In this document: positions 43,174-52,367 of the stretch, one piece after another
Position numbering within the stretch: the stretch's first letter is position 1
Layout of the letters: each line of letters starts with the position of its first letter
Made by a program: the position numbers and the translations under genes
NCBI RefSeq assembly: GCF_033097365.1
Contig: NZ_AP028461.1
Span: 6,076,001-6,140,000, forward strand
Length of the DNA: 64,000 nucleotides
Direction of reading: 5' to 3'
From: Actinoplanes sichuanensis
Lineage (GTDB): Bacteria; Actinomycetota; Actinomycetes; Mycobacteriales; Micromonosporaceae
The notes under the pieces: model-generated
What the model saw: only the letters and a program-made list of their open reading frames with translations
What the model was told of the DNA's origin: nothing
The model's database searches: none

Positions 43174-46101
43174 TCACCCCTGGGGGAACAGCCGGGCGTA
43201 CTCGGCGTAGCCGGTGGCCACGTCGACCTGCGCCCAGAACCGGTGGTAGTTGAAGGTCGGCGCGGGGCCGCCCTTCAGATAGGCGTCGAGCTTCGGGAAG
43301 TCCGGGTCGTTGCGGTAGAAGCTGCGGATGTCCAGGAACGAGACACCCGGCTTGATGACGTCGCCGTTCGGCATCTTGCCGGTCCAGTTCGGCGGGATGT
43401 AGATGCCCTGACCGGTGGAGGCGTTGTAGACGTCGTCCATCCGGTTGTAGTCGGCGCGGGTCTCGGTGCTCGACACGCCCTTGCTGTCCTTGAACGCCCA
43501 GATCGCGTCGAGCAGACCCTTGGCCGCCGCCTTGGCCTGCGCGTTACCGGACTTGGCGGCGTAGAAGGTGAGCAGCTTGGCGTACGAGCCGGCCACCCCG
43601 AGGTCCTGGCTGTGGTTGAGGACGGTCACGTGCAGGTTGGTGTTGGCCGCCGGGTTCGACGGGTTCCAGGTGGCCGGCGCGCCGGACCACTGCAGGTCGG
43701 ACGGGATGGCGAAGGTGTTCGCCCCGATCGTGGTGTTGGCCAGCGCCCACGGCACCCACTTGTCGAGCACCGCCTTGGCCTTGGCGTTGCCGGTCACGTA
43801 GTACAGCTCGGCGAGCCGCTCCAGCGACCAGGTCTGCATGCCGAACCAGCGGTTGGACGGCGGGTCCTCGTAGACCGGGGCCTCGACGTACGACAGCCCG
43901 TAGAACTGCGGCACGTTACTCGGCCGGGCCGAGTAGTTGCCGTTCCAACTGTTGGTCGCACCGCCGGCGATGGCGCCCTCGGACGACTGCAGCCACTGAT
44001 AGAACTCCAGCTGCCGGTCGAGGCTGGCCTGCCAGTCGGCCTTCGCGGTCGGCGACTTCGGGTTGAAGGCGCTGACGTTGGACATGATGTACGCGGCCAT
44101 CGGGTTCTGGTAGCCGAAGTGACTGACGCTCGAACCGATGCGCCACGCCCACCCGGCGCTGGTGTCGTAGGCCCCGCCCCAGGCGTAGTACCACGACATC
44201 AGGTTGTTGGAGGCGTTCTTGCCGGTACCCGCGGCACACGAGGTGGACGCGCAGCCGGGCTGCTTGAAGTACTTGTCGTAGAACGAGTAGCGCAGGTAGT
44301 CGCCCATCTTGGCCGCGTTGGCGACGGTGGTCGAGATCTGCGACTGCTTACCCTGCTCGGTGGCCCACTGCAGAGCCCAGTAGGCGACCTGCACGGCGCG
44401 GGCGTCGGCGTCCGGCGCGTTGGTGTACTTCCACTGCTTGGCGTAGGACGCGTCCTTGGTGAACAGGTCCAGGTAGCCGTTCGGGCCGCCGTGCTTGAAC
44501 GTGTCGCAGGACGGCTGCGGCACGGTCTCGAACGTCGACTCCTGCGGGCCGCGCTGGAACGTGTTGATGTACGCGACACGCGTGGTGCCGTCACCGCAGT
44601 GGCCGAAGCCGTACACGTTGTCGACGTCCAGCAGCCAGTGCATGCCGTAGATGTCGTCGGTGCCGTAGGCGCTCTTCAGCTCGGCGGCCAGCGGGTCGGT
44701 GCCGACCGAGACGCTGGTGTCGAGCTGGGACGGGTACTGCGACGGGAGCGGGTACTCGGCCGCGTACGTCGCCGGCTTGGACGCGTTGTAGTTCGCGTTC
44801 GTCGGCTGGTCGGCGTGCGACGGGATGATGTACTTCTCCATCGTGGTCCAGGCGCTGTTGAACGGCGCCCAGTCACCGGTGATCCGCGAGTTGGCGGCCT
44901 CCAACCACAGCCAGTAGGAGAACGCCTCACTGGTGGTCTCGTGACCGTGGTCGGGCGCCTCGTCGATCAGCGTCTCGATCGAGTGGTAGGGCACGCCCTC
45001 CGGGCTGAAGTAGCCGTTGGCCGGGTTCTTCAGGTCGTTGTAGAGCTGCGTGAACCGGGTGTCCACCGACCCCGGCTCGGTGACCGTGACGCCCAGCTGG
45101 GCCGACGTGTAGCCGGTCGAGCTCGCGGTGATCGTCGCGGTGGAACCGGCCGTCGCCGTACTGGCCGCCGCGACGGTGACCGCCTGGCCGGTGCTCCAGT
45201 TCGACGTGGTGAAGGTGAGCGTCGCCGGGGTCACGGTGACCGCGGTGGAGCCCGCCGAGCGGGCCACGGCCACGGTGACGTTCGCGGTCGGCGCCTTGCT
45301 CAACGCGAGCTTGAACGAGCCGCTGGCGCCGGGGTTGATCGCCAGTGAGGTGGCGTCGGCGACGATCGCCGGGGTGGTCGCGGCGTCCACGAAGACCGGC
45401 ACGTCGGCGGTGCTGCTCTTGGTGCCGGCGTTGTCGTACGCGATGGCCTGCACGTGGTACGCGGCGGTCTGGGCCGGCACCCCGTCCCAGGAGTACGTGT
45501 ACGGCGCGGCCGTGTCGGTGCCCAGCAGCAGGCCGTCGTGGTAGAACTCGACCTTGCTGATGGTCTGCCCACTGGCCGCGGTGGCGGTCGCCGCGATCGG
45601 GATGGACGCCGGCGCGGTGTAGCGGGTGTTGGCGGCCGGGCTGGTGATCGCCACGGTCGGCGCGTTGGCGGCCTGGTTGCAGGCGGTGCCGTTGAGCGTG
45701 AACGCGGTGGGCACCGGGTTGGCCGTACCGAACGTGCCGTTGAAGCCGGTACCGACCGTGGCGTTGGTGGCCAGCGACCCGTTCCAGGCCGCGTTGTTCA
45801 CCGTGACGTGCTGGCCGCTCTGGCTGTAGACGCCGCTCCAGCCCTGCACGGCCTTCTGCGCCGCGTCCGGGAAGTCGAACTCGAGTTTCCAGCTGGACAG
45901 CGGGTCGCCGGTGTTCTTGATCTGGATGTCGCCGGTGAAGCCGCCGGTCCACTGGCTCTGCACCTTGTAGACGACGGTGCAGCCGGCCGCGGCGTAGGCC
46001 GGGGCGCCGGCCGCGAGGACCGCGCCGGCGCCGAGTACGGCGACGCCGGCGAGTGCGACTCTGCGCCGGAACCTACCGGCGCTTCTGGGGGATGGGGTCA
46101 C
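43174..46101 (-). CDS. GH48 reducing-end cellobiohydrolase with CBM2
   Basis: This 975-residue secreted processive exoglucanase acts from cellulose reducing ends. It has a signal at 1-38, N-terminal CBM2 at 41-142 (WTGGFTGDIQIKNTGDPLSSW), two Ig-like beta domains at about 146-340, and a GH48 catalytic (alpha/alpha)6 barrel from about 348. The acid Glu region, DHGHETTSEAFSYW, and TDDIYGMHWLLDVDNVYGFG are diagnostic. GTG 46101 follows GGAGAGG. It is the second gene of the operon, after GH74 and before AA10, with a strong hairpin in the 67-bp gap upstream. GH48 usually marks the main cellulase set of actinobacteria. Confidence 0.95.
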   Translation of the reverse strand: MTPSPRSAGRFRRRVALAGVAVLGAGAVLAAGAPAYAAAGCTVVYKVQSQWTGGFTGDIQIKNTGDPLSSWKLEFDFPDAAQKAVQGWSGVYSQSGQHVTVNNAAWNGSLATNATVGTGFNGTFGTANPVPTAFTLNGTACNQAANAPTVAITSPAANTRYTAPASIPIAATATAASGQTISKVEFYHDGLLLGTDTAAPYTYSWDGVPAQTAAYHVQAIAYDNAGTKSSTADVPVFVDAATTPAIVADATSLAINPGASGSFKLALSKAPTANVTVAVARSAGSTAVTVTPATLTFTTSNWSTGQAVTVAAASTATAGSTATITASSTGYTSAQLGVTVTEPGSVDTRFTQLYNDLKNPANGYFSPEGVPYHSIETLIDEAPDHGHETTSEAFSYWLWLEAANSRITGDWAPFNSAWTTMEKYIIPSHADQPTNANYNASKPATYAAEYPLPSQYPSQLDTSVSVGTDPLAAELKSAYGTDDIYGMHWLLDVDNVYGFGHCGDGTTRVAYINTFQRGPQESTFETVPQPSCDTFKHGGPNGYLDLFTKDASYAKQWKYTNAPDADARAVQVAYWALQWATEQGKQSQISTTVANAAKMGDYLRYSFYDKYFKQPGCASTSCAAGTGKNASNNLMSWYYAWGGAYDTSAGWAWRIGSSVSHFGYQNPMAAYIMSNVSAFNPKSPTAKADWQASLDRQLEFYQWLQSSEGAIAGGATNSWNGNYSARPSNVPQFYGLSYVEAPVYEDPPSNRWFGMQTWSLERLAELYYVTGNAKAKAVLDKWVPWALANTTIGANTFAIPSDLQWSGAPATWNPSNPAANTNLHVTVLNHSQDLGVAGSYAKLLTFYAAKSGNAQAKAAAKGLLDAIWAFKDSKGVSSTETRADYNRMDDVYNASTGQGIYIPPNWTGKMPNGDVIKPGVSFLDIRSFYRNDPDFPKLDAYLKGGPAPTFNYHRFWAQVDVATGYAEYARLFPQG

Positions 46102-46126
46102 GGGGATTTCCTCTCCGCCGGGTGGT

Positions 46127-46157
46127 GGCGGCGCCCGGTAAGGCTCCGGGCGCCGCC
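46127..46157 (-). terminator. Intercistronic hairpin between GH74 and GH48 genes
   Basis: GGCGGCGCCCGG (46127-46138) pairs exactly with CCGGGCGCCGCC (46146-46157) around a 7-nt loop. It lies inside the operon, so it may be a partial terminator or an mRNA-stabilising element giving higher GH74 than GH48 expression. Confidence 0.55.
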
Positions 46158-46168
46158 TGGTACCCGGA

Positions 46169-48844
46169 CTACGGGGTGGTGGAGCAGGTGATCGGGGACG
46201 GAACGGGGTTGGTGGTGCCGGTGTTGCTACCGAGGAATCCGAAGGTGGTGGAAGCCCCGGACGACAGCGCGCCGTTGTAGCCGGCGTTCACGACGGACAC
46301 GGCCGACCCGGACTGGGTGGCGGTGCCGCCCCAGCTCTGGGTGACGACCTGCCCGGCGGTGTAGGACCAGCCGACCTTCCAGCCGGTGGTGGCGGTCCCG
46401 GTGTTCTTGACGGTGACCTCACCCTGGAAGCCGCCGCCCCACTGGCCGGTGACCTTGTAGGTGGCGGTGCAGCCGGCCGAACCGCTGGTCGAGGTGCTGG
46501 GCGAGACCGTGACCGACGGCGGGACCGAGATCGACACGGAGGCCGACGGATTCGGGCTCGCCGACGAGGACGACGACACCGACGGGGTCGGGCTGGTCGG
46601 GCCGCCCTGCCGGTCGGCGTAGAGGATGCCCCGGCCGTTGGTGCCCAGGTAGACGCGGCCGTAGATCCGCGGGTCACCGGCCAGCGCGTCGCCGGCGTTG
46701 CCGTACTGGTGCTTGTCGTCGTTGATCCGGACCCAGTAGGCGCCGGTGTTGTCGGACCGGAAGACACCGTCGACGCCGTCGACCGTGCCGACCAGGAAGA
46801 CCGCCGGGCGGGTGGCCCCCGGCGCGGCTTTGCCGAAGGCCACGTTGACGCCCTCGGTGACGCCGCCGCCGATGGTGGCGAACGTCTTGCCGGAGTCGGT
46901 GGAGCGCAGCAGCCCGGTCTTGCCGGCCAGCCACACCTCGCCGGTGACGCCCGGCACCGCCTTCAGGTTGACCCGGCCGTCGGCGGGCATCGCGGCGGCC
47001 GACGCGGTGAACGTCGCACCGCCGTCGGTGCTCGTGTAGAACTTGCCGGCGGCGTACCCGTAGAAGGTCTTGGGGTTGACCCGGTCGCTCTCCACCTTGG
47101 CCCCGGCCGGGATGCCGGTCGAGGCGCTCCACGTGCTGCCGCGCGTGGTGGAGTAGTGCACGCCCACGCCGACCGGCGACCAGACCACGGCGTTCGCGTC
47201 GGCGCCGACCGCGACGGTGCCGCCGCCGGTGACTCCGGACGGTTCCTGGCCCTGGTACCAGCTCTTGCCGCCGTCGTTGGAGATGCCGATGTGCGGTGCC
47301 GCGTCGGCGTTGCCGACCCGGACGAAGAACGACGGGCTGAGCTCGGCGAAGTCCAGGCCGGTGTTGCTGCCCAGGGCCGGGGTGTCGTGGAAGCCGGCCT
47401 GCACCGTGTCGAGATCGGCGTGGTAGAAGCCGCCGACGTCATAGAGGGCGCTGACCAGCGGGGCACCGGTCGGCGGGCTGGCCAGGTCCTGGACCGCGGT
47501 CTCCTCGATGCCCTTGGCGTACGGCTTGATGGTGAACGTGGTGTTGCTGTCCCAGTTGGTCAGCTGGGTGGTGCCGTAGAGGGTGGCGCCGGTGCCGTAG
47601 AACAGCCGGTTGGAGTCGAACGGGTCGATCGCCAGGGACTCGTTCATCCAGCCGAGCTTCGGGCTCTCCTCGGGCGCCTGGGCGGCGCTGTTGAAGTCCA
47701 GCCACGGGTTCGCCGAGATGTCCATGGTGTAACGCTTGGTCCGGCTCGGGTAGCCGTTCCAGTCCCAGGCGCGGGTCCAGGTGGCTCCGTAGTCGGTGGA
47801 GCGGAAGAAGATCGCGTCCGGCCACCAGGAGATCTGGGTGGCGACCATCAGGGTGCCCGGTTTCTGGGCGTCGACGGTCAGACCGGAGTAGCCGTAGTAG
47901 CGGTCGGCGACCGGGGTCGGCGAGATGTCGGTCCAGACGCCGGTGGTGGTGTCCAGGCGGGCGACCTGACCCGCCGCGCCGTCGTACGGCCCGCCGGTGT
48001 CACTGGTCGCGATGAAGAGGTACTTGCCCTGAATGACACCCTTGTGCGCGAGATATCCGGTGGGCTGGCCGGCGACCCGCTCCCAGGTGGCGCCGGAGTC
48101 CAGCGACCGGTAGACCGGGTTCTCCTTGTCCGCCACCCCGACGTATACAGCCGGTGACGCCGGGTCGAAGGTGACCCATGTCAGACCTTGGTTCTGATTC
48201 AGATAGCCGTTCGTATCGGTCGGGTCGGCGACGTAGTTACCGACGTTCGGGAAGTTGGCCACTTTTGCCCACGTGGCCCCGTAGTCGGTGCTGCGCCAGA
48301 GCCCGTTTCCGCCCTCGGCGGCGAAATAGACGTTCCGGTTGTTCCGCGGGTCGACGGCGAGTCGCTCGCCCATCCCCCGACCCGGCATGTTGCCGCCCAC
48401 CTTGAACGGCAGATACGTCCGTGACCAGGTGTTTCCCTTGTCCGTGGAACGCAGGATCGCGCCGTTGTTGGGGTCCCAGGAGTTCGTGTACATGCCGACG
48501 GCGGCGTAGACGCGGGTGGTGTCGACCGGGTCGGCGGCGATGCTCAGAACGCCGTTGTGGCCCCAGTCGTCCTGTCCGACCCAGTCCAGCAGCGGGGTCC
48601 AGCTCTGCGCCGACTGGCTCCAGCGGTAGGCCCCGCCGATGTCGGTGCGGGCGTAGATGAGGTCCTTCTCGCCCGGGTTGAAGACGACGCCGGGCACGAA
48701 CCCGCCACCGTCAATGCGAACGTTTTTCCAGGTGTAGGGCTCTGCGGGAGCGGCGGCGGCACCCTGTGGACCGGAGGCTACGACGACCGCCGTCGCTGCC
48801 GCCACGAGGGCGGCGACGATGGCGAAGCCGGGGGACCTTCGCAT
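46169..48844 (-). CDS. GH74 xyloglucanase with CBM2
   Basis: This 891-residue secreted endo-xyloglucanase has a signal at about 1-32. The two seven-bladed propeller halves (about 38-760) carry repeated Asp-box motifs (STDKGNTW, STDYGATW, SLDSGATW, STDGGATF, STDSGKTF). Catalytic Asp68 is in ARTDIGGAYRW, and the second Asp is in ALYDVGGFYHAD. A Ser/Thr/Pro linker and C-terminal CBM2 (about 796-891) follow. ATG 48844 was chosen because an AAAGGG site lies upstream; ATG 48862 has none. It leads the operon, 32 bp from the CebR-type operator. Confidence 0.93.
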   Translation of the reverse strand: MRRSPGFAIVAALVAAATAVVVASGPQGAAAAPAEPYTWKNVRIDGGGFVPGVVFNPGEKDLIYARTDIGGAYRWSQSAQSWTPLLDWVGQDDWGHNGVLSIAADPVDTTRVYAAVGMYTNSWDPNNGAILRSTDKGNTWSRTYLPFKVGGNMPGRGMGERLAVDPRNNRNVYFAAEGGNGLWRSTDYGATWAKVANFPNVGNYVADPTDTNGYLNQNQGLTWVTFDPASPAVYVGVADKENPVYRSLDSGATWERVAGQPTGYLAHKGVIQGKYLFIATSDTGGPYDGAAGQVARLDTTTGVWTDISPTPVADRYYGYSGLTVDAQKPGTLMVATQISWWPDAIFFRSTDYGATWTRAWDWNGYPSRTKRYTMDISANPWLDFNSAAQAPEESPKLGWMNESLAIDPFDSNRLFYGTGATLYGTTQLTNWDSNTTFTIKPYAKGIEETAVQDLASPPTGAPLVSALYDVGGFYHADLDTVQAGFHDTPALGSNTGLDFAELSPSFFVRVGNADAAPHIGISNDGGKSWYQGQEPSGVTGGGTVAVGADANAVVWSPVGVGVHYSTTRGSTWSASTGIPAGAKVESDRVNPKTFYGYAAGKFYTSTDGGATFTASAAAMPADGRVNLKAVPGVTGEVWLAGKTGLLRSTDSGKTFATIGGGVTEGVNVAFGKAAPGATRPAVFLVGTVDGVDGVFRSDNTGAYWVRINDDKHQYGNAGDALAGDPRIYGRVYLGTNGRGILYADRQGGPTSPTPSVSSSSSASPNPSASVSISVPPSVTVSPSTSTSGSAGCTATYKVTGQWGGGFQGEVTVKNTGTATTGWKVGWSYTAGQVVTQSWGGTATQSGSAVSVVNAGYNGALSSGASTTFGFLGSNTGTTNPVPSPITCSTTP

Positions 48845-48875
48845 GGGGGATGACCCTTTCATTGAAAGGCATGAG

Positions 48876-48889
48876 TGGGAGCGCTCCCA
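48876..48889. promoter_or_regulatory. CebR-type operator of the GH74-GH48-AA10 operon
   Basis: A second exact TGGGAGCGCTCCCA palindrome, 32 bp upstream of the GH74 start and 256 bp from the divergent ugd gene. Repression by CebR and release by cellobiose is inferred from the Streptomyces precedent. Confidence 0.9.
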
Positions 48890-49145
48890 GAAGCGTCGGT
48901 CGCTGTCATCTTCATGTCAAGAGCCGGAAACGTCGCGGTTATGTTCTACCGACCGTTCACCTCGTCAGCACCAATGCGACATTCGGTGACATTTGACCGC
49001 TGGAAGGGCTGTGTATCATTCGGCCGGAACACGCAGGTCGGCACCATCCGAGGCGCCGGCCGGCCGGCCCGGCGAGAGGCCGGTTGGGCCACTTTCCGAA
49101 TACGTGGCGTAACCGCGGGTACGGCATAGCGGTGGAGGAGATTGC

Positions 49146-50510
49146 ATGAAGGTTTGCGTTATCGGTACCGGCTATGTCGGCCTGACCACGGGCGTCAGCC
49201 TGGCCTTCCTCGGTCACGAGGTGACCTGTGTCGACCTCGACCAGGCCAAGGTCGACATGCTGCGCGGCGGCAAGTGCCCGATCTACGAGCCCGGGATGGA
49301 GGACCTGCTCGCCGAGGCGGCGCAGAACCTCACCTTCACCACCTCGTACGAGGAGGCCGTTCCCGGCGCGGACGTCGTGTTCGTGGCGGTGCAGACCCCG
49401 TCGGCCGAGGACGGCAGTCCCGACCTCCGTTACCTCCGCCGTGCCGCCGAGCTCGTCGCGCAGAGCCTGAACCACGAGTTCACCGTGGTGGTCAACAAGT
49501 CCACCGTGCCGATCGGCAGCGGCAACTGGGTCGACGCCATCCTGCGCGACTCGTTCGAGCAGCGCGCGGACCGGCCCGAGGGCGTCGAGTTCGCCGTCGC
49601 GTCGAACCCGGAGTTCCTCCGTGAGGGCAACGCCATCGCCGACACCCTCTACCCGGACCGGATCGTCATCGGCTCGGACAACGCGCGCAGCCTCGAGGTG
49701 CTCAACCGCCTCTACCGGCCGATCATCAACCAGACGTTCACCCCGCCGACCTTCCTGCCCCGGCCGGAGGACGCCAACGCGGTCCCGCTGGTCTCCACCG
49801 ACCTGGCGTCGGCCGAGCTGATCAAGTACGCGGCGAACGCGTTCCTGGCTCTGAAGATCAGCTACGCGAACGAGATCGGCCAGCTCGCCGCCAAGGTGGG
49901 CGCCGACATCACCGAGGTGGCCCGGGGCATGGGCCTGGACCAGCGGATCGGCTCCCGGTTCCTGCAGCCGGGCGTGGGCTGGGGCGGCTCCTGCTTCGGC
50001 AAGGACACCAAGGCGCTGATCGCGACCGCCTCGGAGTACAACCTCGACATGCCGATCGTGAAGGCGGCCCGCGAGGTCAACAGCCGGCAGCGGGCCATCG
50101 CGGTCGAGCGGCTGCAGGACGAACTGCGCATCCTCAAGGGCCGCAAGATCGGCCTGCTCGGTCTGGCGTTCAAGCCGAACACCGACGACCTGCGCGACGC
50201 GCCCGCCCTGGACATCGCGAACTCGCTGATCGCCCGTGGAGCCCGGGTCAAGCTGCACGACCCGGTGGCCACCGGCCGGTTCCGGATCGAGCAGCCGGAG
50301 CTGTCGGCCTACCTGAGCGAGACCATCGACGACGTGTTCGCCGACTGCGACGCCGTCGTGCTGGTCACCGAGTGGGCGCAGTACCTGGAACTGGACTGGT
50401 CGAAGTTCGTCGGCCTGATGCGCACCCCGATCCTGCTGGACGGCCGGCACGTGCTCGACGCCGACCGGATGCGTCGACTCGGCTACCGCTACGTGGCGGT
50501 ATCCGGATAA
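49146..50510 (+). CDS. ugd: UDP-glucose 6-dehydrogenase
   Basis: The 454-residue enzyme oxidises UDP-glucose twice to UDP-glucuronate with NAD, feeding wall or exopolysaccharide synthesis. The N-terminal Rossmann motif is VIGTGYVGLTTGVSLAFLGH, the catalytic Cys (about 283) sits in GWGGSCFGKDTKAL, and the C-terminal domain has KIGLLGLAFKPNTDDLRDAPALDI. ATG 49146 follows GGTGGAGGAG. No glycosyltransferase or polysaccharide cluster is adjacent. A strong terminator follows the stop by 20 bp, so it is probably monocistronic. Confidence 0.95.
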   Translation: MKVCVIGTGYVGLTTGVSLAFLGHEVTCVDLDQAKVDMLRGGKCPIYEPGMEDLLAEAAQNLTFTTSYEEAVPGADVVFVAVQTPSAEDGSPDLRYLRRAAELVAQSLNHEFTVVVNKSTVPIGSGNWVDAILRDSFEQRADRPEGVEFAVASNPEFLREGNAIADTLYPDRIVIGSDNARSLEVLNRLYRPIINQTFTPPTFLPRPEDANAVPLVSTDLASAELIKYAANAFLALKISYANEIGQLAAKVGADITEVARGMGLDQRIGSRFLQPGVGWGGSCFGKDTKALIATASEYNLDMPIVKAAREVNSRQRAIAVERLQDELRILKGRKIGLLGLAFKPNTDDLRDAPALDIANSLIARGARVKLHDPVATGRFRIEQPELSAYLSETIDDVFADCDAVVLVTEWAQYLELDWSKFVGLMRTPILLDGRHVLDADRMRRLGYRYVAVSG

Positions 50511-50530
50511 ACCGCACGTAGACGCGCGTC

Positions 50531-50572
50531 AACCGCCGCGGTGGCCACTGGCCGCCGCGGCGGTTCTTTTTT
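50531..50572 (+). terminator. Rho-independent terminator after ugd
   Basis: AACCGCCGCGG (50531-50541) pairs exactly with CCGCGGCGGTT (50555-50565), followed by C and six T. This is the only hairpin in the window with a full T-run on the coding strand. Confidence 0.9.
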
Positions 50573-50707
50573 GCAGGTTTAGGCAGAAGGGTCAACCCGA
50601 ACCCAGCAAAACCGGCTCACACCATACGCGAGTGCCGTTTAGTACGGACAAATACGGGTAAAGACCCACCTCTCAAGTCGGGGAACGGTAGGCTCTTCCG
50701 CCAATCT

Positions 50708-50723
50708 CCTTAACCGGTTAAGG
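50708..50723. promoter_or_regulatory. 16-bp perfect palindrome upstream of aglE, candidate LacI-family operator
   Basis: CCTTAACCGGTTAAGG is symmetrical with a central CG, the hallmark of LacI-family operators. It lies 149 bp upstream of the sugar-binding protein start. Further symmetrical sequences are TTGCGCAA (50774-50781) and TCTTGAC/GTCAAGA (50795-50813), closer to the gene. Confidence 0.5.
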
Positions 50724-50872
50724 TGCCGGTAGGTCGCAGCGATATCGTTACCGACTCGATCGCGCTGAAATCATTGCGCAACTTGCTGGTTACCTCTTGA
50801 CTGTTGGTCAAGAAGCGCTTCGGACGGCGGTGTCGCAAGACGCCGGAGGCGCTACATGACATAGGGAGCGGT

Positions 50873-52246
50873 ATGTTCGTTCAACGTGGGAGTTCGCGAT
50901 CGCGGGTCGCGCTCGCCGGTGCCCTCAGCGCGGGCCTGGTTCTCGGCCTGAGCGCCTGCGCGGACAGTAAGGAAGACGGAGGCACGGGCACGGTTCCGGC
51001 CGCCTCCGTCGGAGCCATCGACTGCGCGCCCTACGCCGCGTTCGGTGACCTCAAGGGCAAGGAAGTCTCGATCTACACGGGCATCGTGACCCCGGAGGAC
51101 GCTCCGCAGAAGCAGTCCTACAAGCCCTTCGAGGACTGCACCGGCGTCACCATCAAGTACGAGGGCGACAAGTCCTTCGAGACCCAGGTCCTGATCCGCG
51201 CCGAGGCCGGCAACCCGCCGGACGTCGCCTACGTGCCGCAGCCGGGCCTGCTGCAGCGCCTGGTCGCCACCGGCAAGGCCAAGGAGGCCCCCGCCGAGAC
51301 GGCCGCGCTCGTCGACAAGAACTTCGGCGCCGACTGGAAGGCGTACGGGACGGTCGACGGCAAGTTCTACGCCGCCCCGCTCGGCGCCAACGTGAAGTCG
51401 CTGGTCTGGTACTCCCCCAAGGAGTTCAAGGACAACGGCTACACCGTCCCCACCACGCTCGCCGACCTCAAGGCGCTGAGCGACAAGATCGCCGCCACCG
51501 GCAAGAAGCCGTGGTGCGCGGGCATCTCCTCCGGTGAGGCGACCGGCTGGCCGCTGACCGACTGGATGGAGGACTTCTACCTCCGGCTCAACGGTGTCGA
51601 GGCCTACGACAAGTGGGTCAAGCACGAGCTGCCGTTCAACAGCGCCGAGTCGACCAAGGCGCTCGACGCCGTCGGCGAGTACCTGAAGAACGACAAGTAC
51701 GTCAACGGCGGTCTCGGCGACGTCAAGAGCATCGCCAGCACCACGTTCCAGGACGCCGGCCTGCAGATCATCGAGGGCAACTGCTCGCTGCACCGCCAGG
51801 CCAGCTTCTACGCGGCGAACTTCGACAAGAACACCAAGGTGGCCGAGGACGGCGACGTCTACGCCTTCTACCTGCCGGGTGAGACCGCCGACAAGAAGCC
51901 GGTTCTCGGTGGTGGCGAGTTCGTCCTCGCGTTCGCGGACCGTCCCGAGGTCAAGGCCTTCCAGACCTACCTGGCGACCGACACCTGGGCCAACGCCAAG
52001 GCGAAGGTCTCCTCCGGCTGGGTCAGCGCCAACAAGGGCCTCCAGATCTCCAACCTGGTGAACCCGATCGACCAGCTGTCGGCCAAGATCCTGCAGGACC
52101 CGAACGCGCAGTTCCGCTTCGACGGCTCGGACATGATGCCCGCCGCGGTCGGCTCCAACGCGTTCTGGAAGCAGAGCACCAACTGGATCACCGGTCAGGA
52201 CACCAAGACCACCCTCGACGCCATCGAGGCCGCGTGGCCCAAGTGA
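50873..52246 (+). CDS. aglE: Alpha-glucoside ABC transporter substrate-binding lipoprotein AglE-like
   Basis: The 457-residue lipoprotein starts MFVQRGSSRSRVALAGAL with lipobox GLSAC (lipid Cys near 29). The extracellular solute-binding domain type 1 has DCAPYAAFGDLKGKEVSIYTGIV, a region near residue 115 (PPDVAYVPQPGLLQRLV), and WCAGISSGEATGWPLTDWMEDFYLRLNG, all as in AglE of alpha-glucoside uptake systems. ATG 50873 follows AGGGAG. Two permease genes follow after a 12-bp-stem hairpin. A reading frame from 50804 upstream was rejected because the lipoprotein signal requires the internal start. Confidence 0.9.
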   Translation: MFVQRGSSRSRVALAGALSAGLVLGLSACADSKEDGGTGTVPAASVGAIDCAPYAAFGDLKGKEVSIYTGIVTPEDAPQKQSYKPFEDCTGVTIKYEGDKSFETQVLIRAEAGNPPDVAYVPQPGLLQRLVATGKAKEAPAETAALVDKNFGADWKAYGTVDGKFYAAPLGANVKSLVWYSPKEFKDNGYTVPTTLADLKALSDKIAATGKKPWCAGISSGEATGWPLTDWMEDFYLRLNGVEAYDKWVKHELPFNSAESTKALDAVGEYLKNDKYVNGGLGDVKSIASTTFQDAGLQIIEGNCSLHRQASFYAANFDKNTKVAEDGDVYAFYLPGETADKKPVLGGGEFVLAFADRPEVKAFQTYLATDTWANAKAKVSSGWVSANKGLQISNLVNPIDQLSAKILQDPNAQFRFDGSDMMPAAVGSNAFWKQSTNWITGQDTKTTLDAIEAAWPK

Positions 52247-52262
52247 CCTACTAGCTGCACCG

Positions 52263-52292
52263 GGGCCGGTCGGGATATCGCCCGACCGGCCC
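52263..52292 (+). terminator. Intercistronic hairpin between aglE and aglF
   Basis: GGGCCGGTCGGG (52263-52274) pairs exactly with CCCGACCGGCCC (52281-52292) around a 6-nt loop. In sugar ABC operons such hairpins usually stabilise the binding-protein mRNA or partially terminate, giving an excess of binding protein over permease. Confidence 0.65.
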
Positions 52293-52367
52293 TAGCAGTC
52301 TGATCACTTCTGTTCTTCACTAGATACCTCTTCACCCCTCCGTACGCACTGAGGAGGAACGGGCCGC

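Noticed and set aside
43243..45348. 701-residue frame on the plus strand across the GH48 gene
   Set aside because: It is antisense to a certain GH48 gene; high GC keeps the complementary frame open.
46709..48157. 482-residue plus-strand frame across GH74
   Set aside because: Antisense shadow of the GH74 gene with no recognisable domain.
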